Assembly (NCBI GenBank): GCA_002297365.1
Contig: DBKT01000005.1
Coordinates: 1-64,000, forward strand
Length of the DNA: 64,000 nt
Direction: 5' to 3'
DNA from: Caryophanales bacterium UBA743
GTDB taxonomy: Bacteria > Bacillota_I > Bacilli_A > RFN20 > CAG-826
Positions 23,517 through 33,648 of this stretch are shown here, piece by piece (the first letter of the stretch is position 1; each line of letters starts with the position of its first letter). A program made the translations under genes and the position numbers. Under the pieces are notes generated by a model. It worked only from the letters and a program-made list of their open reading frames with translations. It was not told the origin of the DNA and did no database searches.

Positions 23517-24371
23517 TCATTTTTGATCATTTTCCTTCTGAAATTCTTCTTTAAGAAGAAGAAATTCATCTAACACTTCCTTATGGGTGTTCTCCCCATA
23601 TACCTTACGGAATTTCTCTACGTTCCAAGGCTTTTCGGCAACGTTGCCGATACCTTTGCTATGAAACTTTATCCATTGGCAATAATGACGAACAACGGTA
23701 TCCGGATGAAGATAATGCTGATCGTTAAAACGCGGGGAAAGAATTTTCTTATACTTTTTCATTCCACGATTCAAAGCCGTTTGGTCGGGCATGAAATAGC
23801 GATTGCGGTTAATTTTATGGCGGACCAAATCGAAATGGTGGTTTTCGCGTAATTTAGCCAAATCCATCAAAAGCACGCCAGAATTGCAATAGTTTTTCCC
23901 TAACCAATGGGAACCCACTTCATCCTTTGCCATGCCAATATCTTTACCCCCAAGCGGTTCAGAGAAGATGGTGTAGAGATCACCCGTAATAACCAAATCC
24001 ACATCTAAATAAAGAAGCCTGTCGCCAAATTCCGGGTGATAGTCCGCAAGAAGGCGAATCATGGACAAAGGCGAAAACTTTCCGTTGAAATTAGGGCTTT
24101 CCCCAAAGTTTGAAATAACCTCATCGCTAAGATCGACGAGGGTGATTCTGCTTTGGGGGTTGTATTTTCGAATTACCTTTTCAACGAAAAGGGATTGCTC
24201 TTTCGTGAAAGCAAAGAAATCTTTCTTTTTTGTTTTGAAATTTCCTGTTGCCAAAAAAACATTTAAAGGGTGTTTGGTGGTTTTGGCGGCAGACAATAAA
24301 GTAATCAATAAACCGTCGAAACACTTCTTATCAAGACAAAAAAGTAAATTTATGGGAGTTTTGTCGGTCAT
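23517..24371 (-). CDS. family 8 glycosyltransferase
   Basis: GT8 enzymes transfer sugar from UDP- or other activated sugars with retention, often onto lipopolysaccharide-like or cell-wall polymers. The 284-aa protein has the metal-binding DXD motif DVD at residues 123-125 (LLYLDVDLVITGDL) and the CNSGVLLMDL motif near residue 160, both characteristic of the family. There is no membrane segment. It overlaps the HAD gene by 4 bp (ATGA) at the end of the secA-prfB-uvrB series. The acceptor is unknown. Confidence 0.88.
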   Translation of the reverse strand: MTDKTPINLLFCLDKKCFDGLLITLLSAAKTTKHPLNVFLATGNFKTKKKDFFAFTKEQSLFVEKVIRKYNPQSRITLVDLSDEVISNFGESPNFNGKFSPLSMIRLLADYHPEFGDRLLYLDVDLVITGDLYTIFSEPLGGKDIGMAKDEVGSHWLGKNYCNSGVLLMDLAKLRENHHFDLVRHKINRNRYFMPDQTALNRGMKKYKKILSPRFNDQHYLHPDTVVRHYCQWIKFHSKGIGNVAEKPWNVEKFRKVYGENTHKEVLDEFLLLKEEFQKENDQK

Positions 24372-24991
24372 AGAAGCTCCTTTAAAGAGAGGATTTTCTT
24401 CCCTAAGTAATCAGGGTATTCTCCTTTTCTGTCTATCAGTATACCATCTATTCCCGCATTTTTCGCACAAAGGACATCCTGTAAAGAATCACCAATGTAA
24501 ATGCATTCCTTTTTGTTCGGATTGTTAGACAATTCCATTGCTTTCAATAATGGTTCTGGGTGAGGCTTGGCTTCTTTAGTGCTGTTTCCACCGACATAAA
24601 AATCAAAGCATTCGCTCAAATGATGGATTTTTATTACTCGATGGATATAGTTCGTATGGTTTCCAGAGACAATGGCGATTTTCTTGCCCATTTCTTTTAG
24701 CTTTAAAAGAACTTCTTTCACTTCAGGAAAGATGGATATTTTAGATATCTCTTCGTCTTTGTTCATTTCCAAAATCATTGTTTCGTAAACATGAAGCATT
24801 TTCTTCTCTTCATGAATTCCTAGCTTGTCGCACATCTGAACGAAAGCCATATGCATTAATTCCTTGACGTCCTCTTCCGAAAGAAAGACGCCTTCAGTAG
24901 CAAACGCAACTTGAAAAGGATGAATCAAAGAAGGGAAGGAGTTAGCCAAAGTTCCATCAAAATCAAAGTAATAATAATCATATTCTTTCAT
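24368..24991 (-). CDS. HAD-superfamily hydrolase (phosphoglycolate-phosphatase-like)
   Basis: A 207-aa HAD phosphatase with motif I FDFDGTLANS (nucleophile Asp10, acid/base Asp12), motif III Lys in KEAKPHPEP, and motif IV IGDSLQDVLCAKNAG. The cap is of the helical C1 type. Substrates in this family range from phosphoglycolate to sugar phosphates and nucleotides; none can be assigned. It overlaps uvrB and the GT8 gene by 4 bp on each side, so the three are translationally linked. Confidence 0.88.
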   Translation of the reverse strand: MKEYDYYYFDFDGTLANSFPSLIHPFQVAFATEGVFLSEEDVKELMHMAFVQMCDKLGIHEEKKMLHVYETMILEMNKDEEISKISIFPEVKEVLLKLKEMGKKIAIVSGNHTNYIHRVIKIHHLSECFDFYVGGNSTKEAKPHPEPLLKAMELSNNPNKKECIYIGDSLQDVLCAKNAGIDGILIDRKGEYPDYLGKKILSLKELL

Positions 24992-26979
24992 TTCGCTAAT
25001 TCTCCTTTCAATTCGAAGATAATGTCGCGTATTTGAGCCGCGCGCTCGAAATCATAGACTTTTGCGGCCTCTCTCATTTCTTTCTCTAGTTTCTTAATTT
25101 GAGTCTCGCTGTCTTTTTTGGAAAGATGTTTCTTCACGCTCTTGGCAAAGCTCTCTTCTTCCGAATCCGTATTGGATAATGGAGGCCTTATGTCTTTCAC
25201 GATAGTCTTAGGAATGATGCCATGCTCTAAGTTATAGGCCTCTTGGATCTTTCTTCGGCGATTGGTCTCTTCGATGCACCCTCTCATCGAATCGGTAATG
25301 CAGTCAGCATACATAATGACTTTGCCATTCGCATTCCTGGCCGCGCGTCCCGTAATCTGGATGAGGGATGTTTTAGAGCGAAGGAAGCCCTCTTTATCCG
25401 CGTCTAAGATGCAAATAAGGGAGACCTCGGGAATATCAAGGCCTTCGCGAAGGAGGTTGATGCCTACAAGGACGTCGTATTTTCCTTTTCGTAATTGATA
25501 AATGATTTCCGTCCTTTCAAGAGTCTTTGTCTCGTTTTGAAGATAGGTGACTTTAATGCCTTCTCCTTTTAAATAGGAAGTAAGGTCTTCCGCCATTTTG
25601 ATTGTAAGGGTAACGATCATAACGCGCTCGTTTTTGGCTATTCTGGCTTTGATTTCCTGCATCATGTCATCAATTTGCCCGAGAGGCTTACGAACTTCGA
25701 TAATAGGGTCGAGAAGACCGGTCGGACGAATGACTTGTTCCACCACTTCGCCATGCGTTTTTCCTAATTCGTAATCTCCTGGAGTTGCGGAGGTGCAAAT
25801 GACATTCTTTGGCATAAGGGATTCAAATTCGGAAAAATTAAGAGGCCTGTTATCTAAGGCGCTAGGTAAACGAAAGCCGTATTCAACCAAGGTTTCTTTG
25901 CGTGAGCGATCTCCAAAATACATTCCTCTGACCTGCGGGAAGGTAACATGGGATTCATCGACAAGAAGAAGGTAATCCTTCGGAAAGTAATCCATCAAGC
26001 AAAAAGGCCTTTCCCCCGGTTTTCTTTGATCGATATGGCGGGAATAATTTTCAATACCTGGGCAACGGCCAAATTCTTGCAAGGACTCAATATCTTGCCT
26101 CGTTCTCATTTCAAGACGCTCCGCTTCAAGAAGCTTGCCTTCTTTTTTAAAATAAGCAAGGCGTTCATCCAATTCTTTGGATATGCTCTCGCAAGCTTTA
26201 TTGATTCTCGCTCTCGTTGAAGCGTGATCGTAGGCAGGATAAATTGGATAGGTTAGATAAGATTTATGGAATTCACCCGTAAGCTTGTTAATCTCAGAAA
26301 TTTTTTCAACATCATCGCCAAAGCAATCAATACGAATGTAATAATCGCTTGGAGTCATAGGGCAAATGTCGATAACATCGCCATGGACACGAAAATTACC
26401 TGGATTTAAATCGAAATTATTGCGTGTATATTGAGAATCAACCAAACGCTCAAAAAACTTTTTTCGATCGAGAGTCTCTCCTTCACGAACTTCAAAAACA
26501 AGGCCACTATATTCTTCTGGGTCGCTTAAACCGTATATGGCGGCAACAGAAGCCACCACTATCGTGTCTCTTCTTTCAAGAATGGAGTTAACAGCGCTGG
26601 TTCTGAGTTGTTCAATCTCATCATTCATCATGGCATCTTTGGCAATATACGTGTCGGTCTTTGGCACATAGGCTTCAGGCTGATAAAAATCAAAGTTTGA
26701 AACAAAATATTCAACACGGTTCTCAGGAAAAAGCTCCTTGAATTCACCATAAAGTTGAGAGGCGAGCGTTTTATTGTGCACTAAAACCAGAGTTGGGCGG
26801 TTTAGCGCGGCAACGATATTCGCGTCGGTGAAAGTTTTCCCCGTGCCAGTAGCTCCCTTGATGACTTGAAATTGTTTGCCCTCCTTAACGCCTTTTAAAA
26901 CCTCGGCGATGGCATGAGGTTGATCCCCTGTTGGTTTATAAGGCGAGACGAGTTTGAATGGATGGGATGCGTCACTCAT
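24988..26979 (-). CDS. uvrB: UvrB, excinuclease ABC subunit B
   Basis: UvrB verifies DNA damage in nucleotide excision repair and loads UvrC. The 663-aa protein has Walker A GATGTGKT near residue 40, the beta-hairpin region TYYP-like stretch, helicase motifs including RAARN near the C-terminal half, and the UvrC-binding UVR domain at the end (about 620-660). The start at 26979 is chosen because AAAGGA lies 8 nt upstream; a longer reading frame to 27027 lacks a site. The start lies inside the end of the YitT-like gene (8-bp overlap). uvrA and uvrC are not in the window. Confidence 0.96.
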   Translation of the reverse strand: MSDASHPFKLVSPYKPTGDQPHAIAEVLKGVKEGKQFQVIKGATGTGKTFTDANIVAALNRPTLVLVHNKTLASQLYGEFKELFPENRVEYFVSNFDFYQPEAYVPKTDTYIAKDAMMNDEIEQLRTSAVNSILERRDTIVVASVAAIYGLSDPEEYSGLVFEVREGETLDRKKFFERLVDSQYTRNNFDLNPGNFRVHGDVIDICPMTPSDYYIRIDCFGDDVEKISEINKLTGEFHKSYLTYPIYPAYDHASTRARINKACESISKELDERLAYFKKEGKLLEAERLEMRTRQDIESLQEFGRCPGIENYSRHIDQRKPGERPFCLMDYFPKDYLLLVDESHVTFPQVRGMYFGDRSRKETLVEYGFRLPSALDNRPLNFSEFESLMPKNVICTSATPGDYELGKTHGEVVEQVIRPTGLLDPIIEVRKPLGQIDDMMQEIKARIAKNERVMIVTLTIKMAEDLTSYLKGEGIKVTYLQNETKTLERTEIIYQLRKGKYDVLVGINLLREGLDIPEVSLICILDADKEGFLRSKTSLIQITGRAARNANGKVIMYADCITDSMRGCIEETNRRRKIQEAYNLEHGIIPKTIVKDIRPPLSNTDSEEESFAKSVKKHLSKKDSETQIKKLEKEMREAAKVYDFERAAQIRDIIFELKGELAK

Positions 26980-27979
26980 CTTTTTTTCCTTTGTTTTTCT
27001 TAGGAAGAGGCAAGAAACCATCCCCATGGATGGAGTTGGCTTTCGTAGAAGAAATGAAGGCGTTAGGATCCAATTCCGCTATTTTGTTCTCCAATTCCAT
27101 TTGCTCGGATTTATTAATGACGATGCGAACAAGCTTTCTTTTTTCGCCGGTGTAGCCTCCGACAGCATCAAAAAGAGTGACAGAATGATCGAGCTCATCG
27201 AAAACAAATTGAGAAATTTCTTCGTATTTATCGGAAATAACGTCGACAATGACAAAACGATCCGCGTTAATGTAGACAAATTGAATCGCGATGGAGCAAG
27301 TCAAAGCAGAAAGGATTCCGCCCAAGCAATAAATTCCTATGCTTGGTTGGGCAAGTCGAGCAAAGGTTGCAGCTAAAATCAAAGCCCCGTCAATCAAAAA
27401 ACTGGATAAGTCTTCTTTGATGGAGGTGAATTTGGCCAAGACACTAGAAAGAATGGCGAATCCGCCCGTGGAAGCGCGTCCTAGGAAAGCCAAAGCGACA
27501 GCGACCCCATCTAAGATTCCGCCGCATAAGGCGCAAATAACAAGGTTCGCGACATCAGAGCCCTGCAATTGATAATTCAGCAAAGAAGAAGCGCCATTTA
27601 AATTTGGGTAAAGGGAGGACAACCCCAAATGAGTTCCTATGTCAAAACGGTAGAATAAAGCGTAGAAAGCGGGATAGGCGACCATGGCAATGGCTGTTTT
27701 GATGGAGAATTTCTTTCCTAATAGAAATAAGCCTAAGAACCAAAGGAGGACCTGCACGATAGCAACAACGATATCGCGGATTCCAAAACCCAAAAGAGGT
27801 TCAACAAAAAAATCAACGAGAATGCCAATCGAAGAAACGCCACCAGAGACTATGTCCCATTTATTGAGGAAGACCGCATCCCCAAAAGCAAAAAGGATGC
27901 AGCCGATTAAAACCAGGCATACATCTTTCGTTTTCTTATAAATAGGAGAGCGAAGAAATTTCTTTCCTTTGAGCAGCAT
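26972..27979 (-). CDS. YitT-family membrane protein (DUF161/DUF2179)
   Basis: The 335-aa protein has about six membrane helices with the family signature WDIVSGGVSSIGIL near residue 45, then a C-terminal soluble DUF2179 domain (about 245-325). Members are widespread in Firmicutes; their transport or signalling role is not established. The ATG directly follows the prfB stop codon with AAGGA 4 nt upstream, so it is co-translated with release factor 2. Confidence 0.85.
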   Translation of the reverse strand: MLLKGKKFLRSPIYKKTKDVCLVLIGCILFAFGDAVFLNKWDIVSGGVSSIGILVDFFVEPLLGFGIRDIVVAIVQVLLWFLGLFLLGKKFSIKTAIAMVAYPAFYALFYRFDIGTHLGLSSLYPNLNGASSLLNYQLQGSDVANLVICALCGGILDGVAVALAFLGRASTGGFAILSSVLAKFTSIKEDLSSFLIDGALILAATFARLAQPSIGIYCLGGILSALTCSIAIQFVYINADRFVIVDVISDKYEEISQFVFDELDHSVTLFDAVGGYTGEKRKLVRIVINKSEQMELENKIAELDPNAFISSTKANSIHGDGFLPLPKKNKGKKDE

Positions 27980-29096
27980 TTATCCTTGTCTCCCTTCTCT
28001 TGAGAGCATTTCTAAATAAGCATATAAGAAACCGTCGATGTCTCCATCCATAACTCCGGAAACGTCCGCAGTTTGATATTCCGTTCGATGATCTTTTACC
28101 ATCGTATAAGGGCAAAAAACATAGGAACGGATCTGAGAGCCCCATTCAATATTCTTCTGTTCGCCGACAATGGATTTCATTTTTGCGTCTCTTTCTTCAA
28201 GCTTGCGTTGCATCAGCTTATCGGCAAGCATTTCCATACAGGTTTGCTTGTTAAAAAGCTGTGAACGCTCGATTTCGCAAGAGACCACAATGCCAGTAGG
28301 GATGTGAGTGATTCTAACAGCGGAAGATACTTTGTTAACGTTTTGCCCTCCAGCCCCGCCAGAACGGAAGGTATCAATGCGAAGGTCTTTTGGATCAATG
28401 ACGACGTCAGCGACTTTCCCGAATTCCGGGACGACATTTACCGAGGCAAAAGAGGTGTGCCTTCTTGCGTTCGCGTCAAAAGGAGAGATACGCACCAAAC
28501 GATGAACGCCTTTTTCTCCTTTAAGAAGGCCGTAGGCGTTCTTGCCGGAGATTTTAACCATGGCGCTCTTAAGTCCAGCCTCTTCCCCGGATTCATAGGA
28601 GTAGACTTGCCATTTATAGTGATGTTTTTCCGCCCAACGGCCATACATTCTAAAAAGCATATCGGCCCAATCCTGGGCTTCTGTTCCACCCGCTCCCGGA
28701 TGAATTTCGAGGGTGGCATTTAAATTGTCGTATTCGCCGGTGAAAAGAAGATCGTTCCTTAATTCATGAATCTTCTTTTTGAGCTCCGTTTCGGTGTCTC
28801 CGATAAGCTCTCTCATCTCTTCAGAAGAGGCGTCTGGATCCGCCAAAAGCGAAATAACCCCATCAAAATCCCCCTGGATTTGCGTATAGGTATCGTATTT
28901 GTATTTAGCGTCATTGAGTTTGTTTACAACTTCAAGAGCGTTTTTTTGGTCATCCCAAAAACCTTCTTTATTTTGCTCCTCTGTATAGGAGGCAATGTCG
29001 TTTTTCAGCTTTCCGAGGTCAAAGAGAACCACCGAGCTGCGAAACGAGTTTTCCAATTTCTTGGGCTTCTTGTTTTAATTCGACTAGCTCTTTCAT
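27980..29096 (-). CDS. prfB: peptide chain release factor 2, with programmed +1 frameshift
   Basis: RF2 ends translation at UGA and UAA. The real start is the ATG at 29096 (AAGGA 5 nt upstream). After 25 codons the frame reaches TCT-CTT-TGA-C, the classical autoregulatory slip site; the in-frame TGA is at 29021-29019. A +1 shift at CTT gives a 371-aa protein. A GGTGG element lies 4 nt before CTT, at the place where the stimulatory Shine-Dalgarno-like element sits in other prfB genes. SPF (the RF2 recognition tripeptide) and GGQ are both present. A gene call starting after the shift misses the first 25 or so residues. It follows secA by 29 nt. Confidence 0.96.
29018..29024 (-). promoter_or_regulatory. 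programmed +1 frameshift site of prfB
   Basis: CTTTGAC on the coding strand contains the slippery CTT and the in-frame TGA. When RF2 is scarce the ribosome slips and makes more RF2. This conserved feature supports TGA as a true stop codon here. Confidence 0.95.
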
Positions 29097-29125
29097 ATAT
29101 TCCTTTTATTTAATAAACCATTCTA

Positions 29126-31831
29126 TTATTTCCGGCTTTGTTCCAAAGCGGCAACCGCGTCGTTATAGTCTTTGATGACTTTAGCATAGGCTTCATCGCC
29201 GATGACTTGACGGTTTGCGCGTCTAAGATTGTTTGCAGCAAGTTTCACACGATCTTCCAAACTCATATCCGGAGTCGGTTGGGGAAGAGGGTCTGCTTTC
29301 GTAAAGCGGTAATCCGCCAATGAAGAATCCGTTTGCTCGTTCGCCTCTTTTTTAATTGGTTCAGGCTGTGGCGCTGCATCATTTTTTGAAGGAGGTGTGG
29401 CAACAACGATCTTCTCAGGTTTGATGGCTCCAATTGTGGTAGCGGGCTGAGCTTCTACGACAACCTTTTCTTCTGGTTCAGGCTCTTTCTGTTTCAAACG
29501 AACATTAAGAAGGTTGAAAGTCGTATCAACCGCGGCTTTTTCGTTCATTTCCGCAAAGAGCTCATAGCCTTCGTTGACGTAATCTTGAAGAGGGTTCTTT
29601 TGAGCGTAGCTTCTAAGGTTAATGCCATCACGCAAATGAGACATGGTATCAATATGCCCTTGCCAGTTACGATCGATGACCCTTAAAGAAATGTTACGTT
29701 CAATCTTGTCGGCATCTTCAGCAGGCCATGTCTTACGTTTCTCAAGATAACGAGCATAAAGAATTTCACCAAGGTCTTCCCCTGCTTCTTCTATTTGCGC
29801 ACCATCGTAAGCAGCAGCAGAAATAGTCCCTTCCGGAAGGAATTGAGGTTCGACAAGGCGCTTTAGGCTTTCGCCATTAACGATATCAAGGTTGGCGTTT
29901 TTATCAATCGCTTGCTTACAAAGATATAAGCCTGTTGTCTTAAAGAAATCATGGACAAGATCAACAATATCATCCGCCATTAAGATGGCGTCACGTTTCT
30001 TATAGATAATGTCTCTTTGCTTTGCTAAAACGTCATCGTAATCTTTTAAATTCTTACGAATATCGAAGTTCTTTCCTTCAATTTGTTTTTGAGCGTTGGT
30101 AACAGCGCCAGTCAGGAGCCTAGATTCAATTGGCTCGCCATCTGCGTTCTTTTGGAATTGCTCGCGAAGGCTGTCGGGAGCGAATCTTCTTAAAAGCTCA
30201 TCGTCAAAAGAAATGAAGAAACGAGTGAAGCCAGGGTCCCCTTGACGCCCAGCACGTCCACGTAATTGGTTATCGATACGGCGGGATTCATGACGTTCGG
30301 TGCCGAACACACACAAACCGCCAAGTTTGCGAGTTTCATCGGTAAGCTTAATATCGGTGCCACGGCCTGCCATATTCGTAGCAAGGGTAACAGCGCCTTT
30401 TTCTCCAGCATGGGAAATAATTTCCGCTTCACGAGCTTGGTTTTTGGCATTTAAGACCTCGTGAGGAATTCCTGCGGCGGTTAGCAATGCGGAAATCTCC
30501 TCGTTGGATTCAACAGAAACCGTGCCGATTAAGATCGGTTGGCCTTTTTCGTGCCTTTCTTTAACCGCCTTGACAAGAGCGTCTAATTTTTCTTTGTGGG
30601 TACCAAAGATGTAATCAGGGGCGTCAATACGTTGGATTGGCTTGTTGGTAGGAATAACGATAACTTTCATGTTATAGATGGTTTCGAATTCCTCTTCTTC
30701 GGTTTTCGCTGTGCCAGTCATGCCAGAGAGTTTCTCGTATAAACGGAAGAAATTCTGATAGGTTATGGTCGCCATAACAACGGTTTCTTGCTTGATTTCA
30801 ACGCCCTCTTTGGCTTGAATGGCTTGTTGAAGGCCGTCGTTATATTCTCTGCCCGGCATGATACGGCCGGTGAATTGGTCAATCAATTGAATGGTGTGCT
30901 TATCATCCACCATGTATTCGACATCGCGAGCCATGATGTAATTCGCTTTCAAGGCTTGGTGGATTCTATGAACGAGGTCTTGATATTCAGGATCATAAAG
31001 ATTGCGAATGCCGAACATCTTTTCCGCTTTGTTATTGCCTTCATCGGTCAAAGAGCAGGTTTTATCTTTGATATCGATAGTGAAATCCACGTCTTTCTTT
31101 AACGCTTTGACAAAACGATCGGCAACTTGATATTGAGAAGCGGCAGTTCTTGAGCCACCGGAAATAATAAGAGGGGTTCTTGATTCATCGATCAAAACCG
31201 AGTCCGCTTCATCGACAACGCAGAAATACAGGCCGCGAAGAACACGACCGCTTAAATCCGGGGACATATTGTCGCGAAGATAATCAAAGCCAAGTTCGGA
31301 GTTGGTAGTATAAGTAACATCACAGGCATAAGCTTCGCGTTTTTCGTTAGTCGATTTGGAAGCGAGATTGACGCCAACGGTTAAGCCTAAGAAACGATAG
31401 ATTTGTCCCATCCATTCTGCGTCACGGGAGGCGAGATATTCATTAACGGTAATAACGTGGACGCCCTTACCAGTTAAAGCATTTAAATAAACGGCCATGG
31501 TTTCGGTTAAGGTTTTGCCTTCACCGGTTTTCATTTCAGCAATGTCGCCATTATTCAAAACGAGGGAACCAATAATCTGAACTTGGAATGGTTTCTGATG
31601 AAGGACGCGCCACGCCGCTTCGCGAGCGACTGCATAGGCTTCGTATTTGATGGATTCCAAGCTGGCGCCATTTTTTAATTTTTCCTTAAATTCGACAGTC
31701 TTATGACGAAGCTCGTCATCCGTGAGTTTGCTCATCGCCTCATCATAGGCAAGGACTTGCTCGGACTCACGGTAATACTTGTTCAACTCTCTCTTCTCGA
31801 GATGAAATATTTTTTCAATGATATTAGCCAC
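29126..31831 (-). CDS. secA: SecA, protein-export ATPase
   Basis: SecA drives proteins through SecYEG using ATP. The 901-aa protein shows the Walker A GEGKTLT (AEMKTGEGKTLTE), the DEADS motif II, ATNMAGRGTDIKL and the GRAGRQGDPG motif VI. The C-terminal linker is long and rich in Pro, Glu and Gln, and the usual zinc-binding Cys/His motif is missing at the C-terminus. Translation starts at GTG (31831) with AGGAG 6 nt upstream. It lies 64 nt after comFC and 29 nt before prfB, a Bacillus-like order. Confidence 0.96.
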   Translation of the reverse strand: MANIIEKIFHLEKRELNKYYRESEQVLAYDEAMSKLTDDELRHKTVEFKEKLKNGASLESIKYEAYAVAREAAWRVLHQKPFQVQIIGSLVLNNGDIAEMKTGEGKTLTETMAVYLNALTGKGVHVITVNEYLASRDAEWMGQIYRFLGLTVGVNLASKSTNEKREAYACDVTYTTNSELGFDYLRDNMSPDLSGRVLRGLYFCVVDEADSVLIDESRTPLIISGGSRTAASQYQVADRFVKALKKDVDFTIDIKDKTCSLTDEGNNKAEKMFGIRNLYDPEYQDLVHRIHQALKANYIMARDVEYMVDDKHTIQLIDQFTGRIMPGREYNDGLQQAIQAKEGVEIKQETVVMATITYQNFFRLYEKLSGMTGTAKTEEEEFETIYNMKVIVIPTNKPIQRIDAPDYIFGTHKEKLDALVKAVKERHEKGQPILIGTVSVESNEEISALLTAAGIPHEVLNAKNQAREAEIISHAGEKGAVTLATNMAGRGTDIKLTDETRKLGGLCVFGTERHESRRIDNQLRGRAGRQGDPGFTRFFISFDDELLRRFAPDSLREQFQKNADGEPIESRLLTGAVTNAQKQIEGKNFDIRKNLKDYDDVLAKQRDIIYKKRDAILMADDIVDLVHDFFKTTGLYLCKQAIDKNANLDIVNGESLKRLVEPQFLPEGTISAAAYDGAQIEEAGEDLGEILYARYLEKRKTWPAEDADKIERNISLRVIDRNWQGHIDTMSHLRDGINLRSYAQKNPLQDYVNEGYELFAEMNEKAAVDTTFNLLNVRLKQKEPEPEEKVVVEAQPATTIGAIKPEKIVVATPPSKNDAAPQPEPIKKEANEQTDSSLADYRFTKADPLPQPTPDMSLEDRVKLAANNLRRANRQVIGDEAYAKVIKDYNDAVAALEQSRK

Positions 31832-31895
31832 AGTATTCTCCTAAAACATCCTTGAGATTTTATCATTACCATAAATGGTAAGCAATGAAATGAAA

Positions 31896-32537
31896 CTATC
31901 CTTGTTCATTTGAAAACTCTTTTACCCGCGCAAGCGAAAGAATCTTCACCTTTTTCGCGCCATGCTCTAAAAGCAGTTTTGTGCATGCTTTTGCCGTCGC
32001 CCCAGTCGTAATCAAATCGTCAACGAAAAGGATGTTTTTGCCCAAAACGGTCTCTTTGTCATTCCAAAGCAAATGGTTGGATATCTCTTGCCTTTCTTTG
32101 TAATGTAGATTTGCCTGCTTGATGTCGTCTTTCTTTATGATTGCGTGAATAAACCCTCTCCCGATCCCTTTAAAAAGTTCCTCGACATGATTAAAGCCGC
32201 GAACTATGTCTTTTTCTTTAAAAGAAGGTGCTGGAACTAAGTAATAAGAATGAAAACGCAGTTGAAAATATCTTTTTTGATTGACTAAGAATATTTCGCC
32301 TAATTCTATATCGAAACAACCTTTAAATTGATAGAGCATTTCTCTTATTTTTTCATTATAGAAATAGCAGGATACGACGGGTATGCCTTCTAACTTATAG
32401 AAGGTCAATTGCGGATGCATCTTCGAGAAACAGCTTCGGCATAAAGGAACATCCCCACCCAAAAGAGAAGGAAGGCTATCGCCATGAATATCCTTAAAAC
32501 AGACCTTACAAAAAGGTGTTGCAAAAACGAATTTCAT
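31896..32537 (-). CDS. comFC: ComFC-like phosphoribosyltransferase-fold competence protein
   Basis: ComFC acts in DNA uptake during competence, together with the ComFA helicase. The 213-aa protein starts with a zinc-finger-like Cys pair set (CKVC...CRSC) and ends with a PRPP-binding loop (ILFVDDLITTGATAKAC). The ATG at 32537 is chosen because GGAGG lies 7 nt upstream. It overlaps comFA by 32 bp. In other genomes comFC follows comFA; the order is retained here. Confidence 0.88.
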   Translation of the reverse strand: MKFVFATPFCKVCFKDIHGDSLPSLLGGDVPLCRSCFSKMHPQLTFYKLEGIPVVSCYFYNEKIREMLYQFKGCFDIELGEIFLVNQKRYFQLRFHSYYLVPAPSFKEKDIVRGFNHVEELFKGIGRGFIHAIIKKDDIKQANLHYKERQEISNHLLWNDKETVLGKNILFVDDLITTGATAKACTKLLLEHGAKKVKILSLARVKEFSNEQG

Positions 32538-33648
32538 CAATTGCCCTCCTCATGGAATCACTCTCTTTTTCGCAAAGAAAAATAACCTCTCCCCCTGGAG
32601 CGTCCATCTTTCTTCCCACACGTCCCGCTATTTGTATCAATGTGGAAGAGGAATAGATTTCTTCCATATCGGAATGCGTGACGATCACTTGAAGATTTTT
32701 AAAAGTAACCCCTCTTTCTAAAACGGATGTTGTAACTAGGTATAAATATTGATTTTTCTTAAAATTCCCTATGATTTCCCCTCTGTTTTCTTTTTTAGAA
32801 TGAACGCATTCACCACCTTTTACAAAGAAAGATAGATAGCGAAACAGTGATTCACATAGGTCTATGGTTGGCGTGAATATAAAAACCGGCTTTTTTTCTT
32901 TTATGTAGTTTTTTAATTTATAAACAAGATAAGGAAGAAGAAAAGCGTTGGGTATTTTCTTCATGATAGGAACAGGAATTTTCTGTTTATGGAAACGCGT
33001 TCTGAGTTCTAATATGGCATGCCCTTCTTTTTTAAATTCATTCAATACCTCTTCGGAAGGAGTCGCGCTCATTAAAACGGAATGCCCTCTTAAGGAGTGG
33101 CGATAGAGAGATTGAAGCGTCTCGTTTCCTTTAAAAGGGAAGGCGTCTATTTCATCCATCACCAAAAGATCGAAATATTTTTTATAACGATAAAGCTGAT
33201 GGGTTGTAAGAATGATTACATCCCCTTCTAATGTGTCTGTATGTTGACCATATACAGCGACGATTTTATTTTGAGGAAAGGCATCTTTCAGACGCCAAAA
33301 CAATTCAATGACAACATCCCTTCTTGGCAAAGCAAACCCAACACTCAAACCATGATAAATGGCATACGATATCACGGCATAAGATATTTCTGTTTTGCCT
33401 GCTCCGCATACAGCATACACCAAGGTGTCTATTCCTTTTTTGTAATTGGACACAATTTGTTCACTCAAAGCAGCTTGTTCCGGTGACAAAGCATAATGAA
33501 GGTTTAAAGGGGCTTCTCTCCCTTCTTTCTTTTTATACGTCAATTCTTCTCCATGAAAAGAGATGCATCTACGGCAATATGCTTGGCCGTTCTTATGACC
33601 AATATATTTTGAAGAAGCATTCCCGCACCGAGGGCAAACAAAATTCAT
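32506..33648 (-). CDS. comFA: ComFA-like DNA helicase/translocase
   Basis: ComFA is a DEAD-box-type ATPase that helps pull single-stranded DNA into the cytoplasm. The 380-aa protein has an N-terminal zinc ribbon (CPRC...CRRC), Walker A VCGAGKTE near residue 84, the DEAD-like VMDEIDAF motif and a helicase C-domain with QIAGRVGRK. It is shorter than the Bacillus protein. Its ribosome-binding site GGAGG lies inside the 3' arm of a hairpin (33653-33680), so translation may be structure-controlled. Confidence 0.88.
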   Translation of the reverse strand: MNFVCPRCGNASSKYIGHKNGQAYCRRCISFHGEELTYKKKEGREAPLNLHYALSPEQAALSEQIVSNYKKGIDTLVYAVCGAGKTEISYAVISYAIYHGLSVGFALPRRDVVIELFWRLKDAFPQNKIVAVYGQHTDTLEGDVIILTTHQLYRYKKYFDLLVMDEIDAFPFKGNETLQSLYRHSLRGHSVLMSATPSEEVLNEFKKEGHAILELRTRFHKQKIPVPIMKKIPNAFLLPYLVYKLKNYIKEKKPVFIFTPTIDLCESLFRYLSFFVKGGECVHSKKENRGEIIGNFKKNQYLYLVTTSVLERGVTFKNLQVIVTHSDMEEIYSSSTLIQIAGRVGRKMDAPGGEVIFLCEKESDSMRRAIDEIRFCNTFL

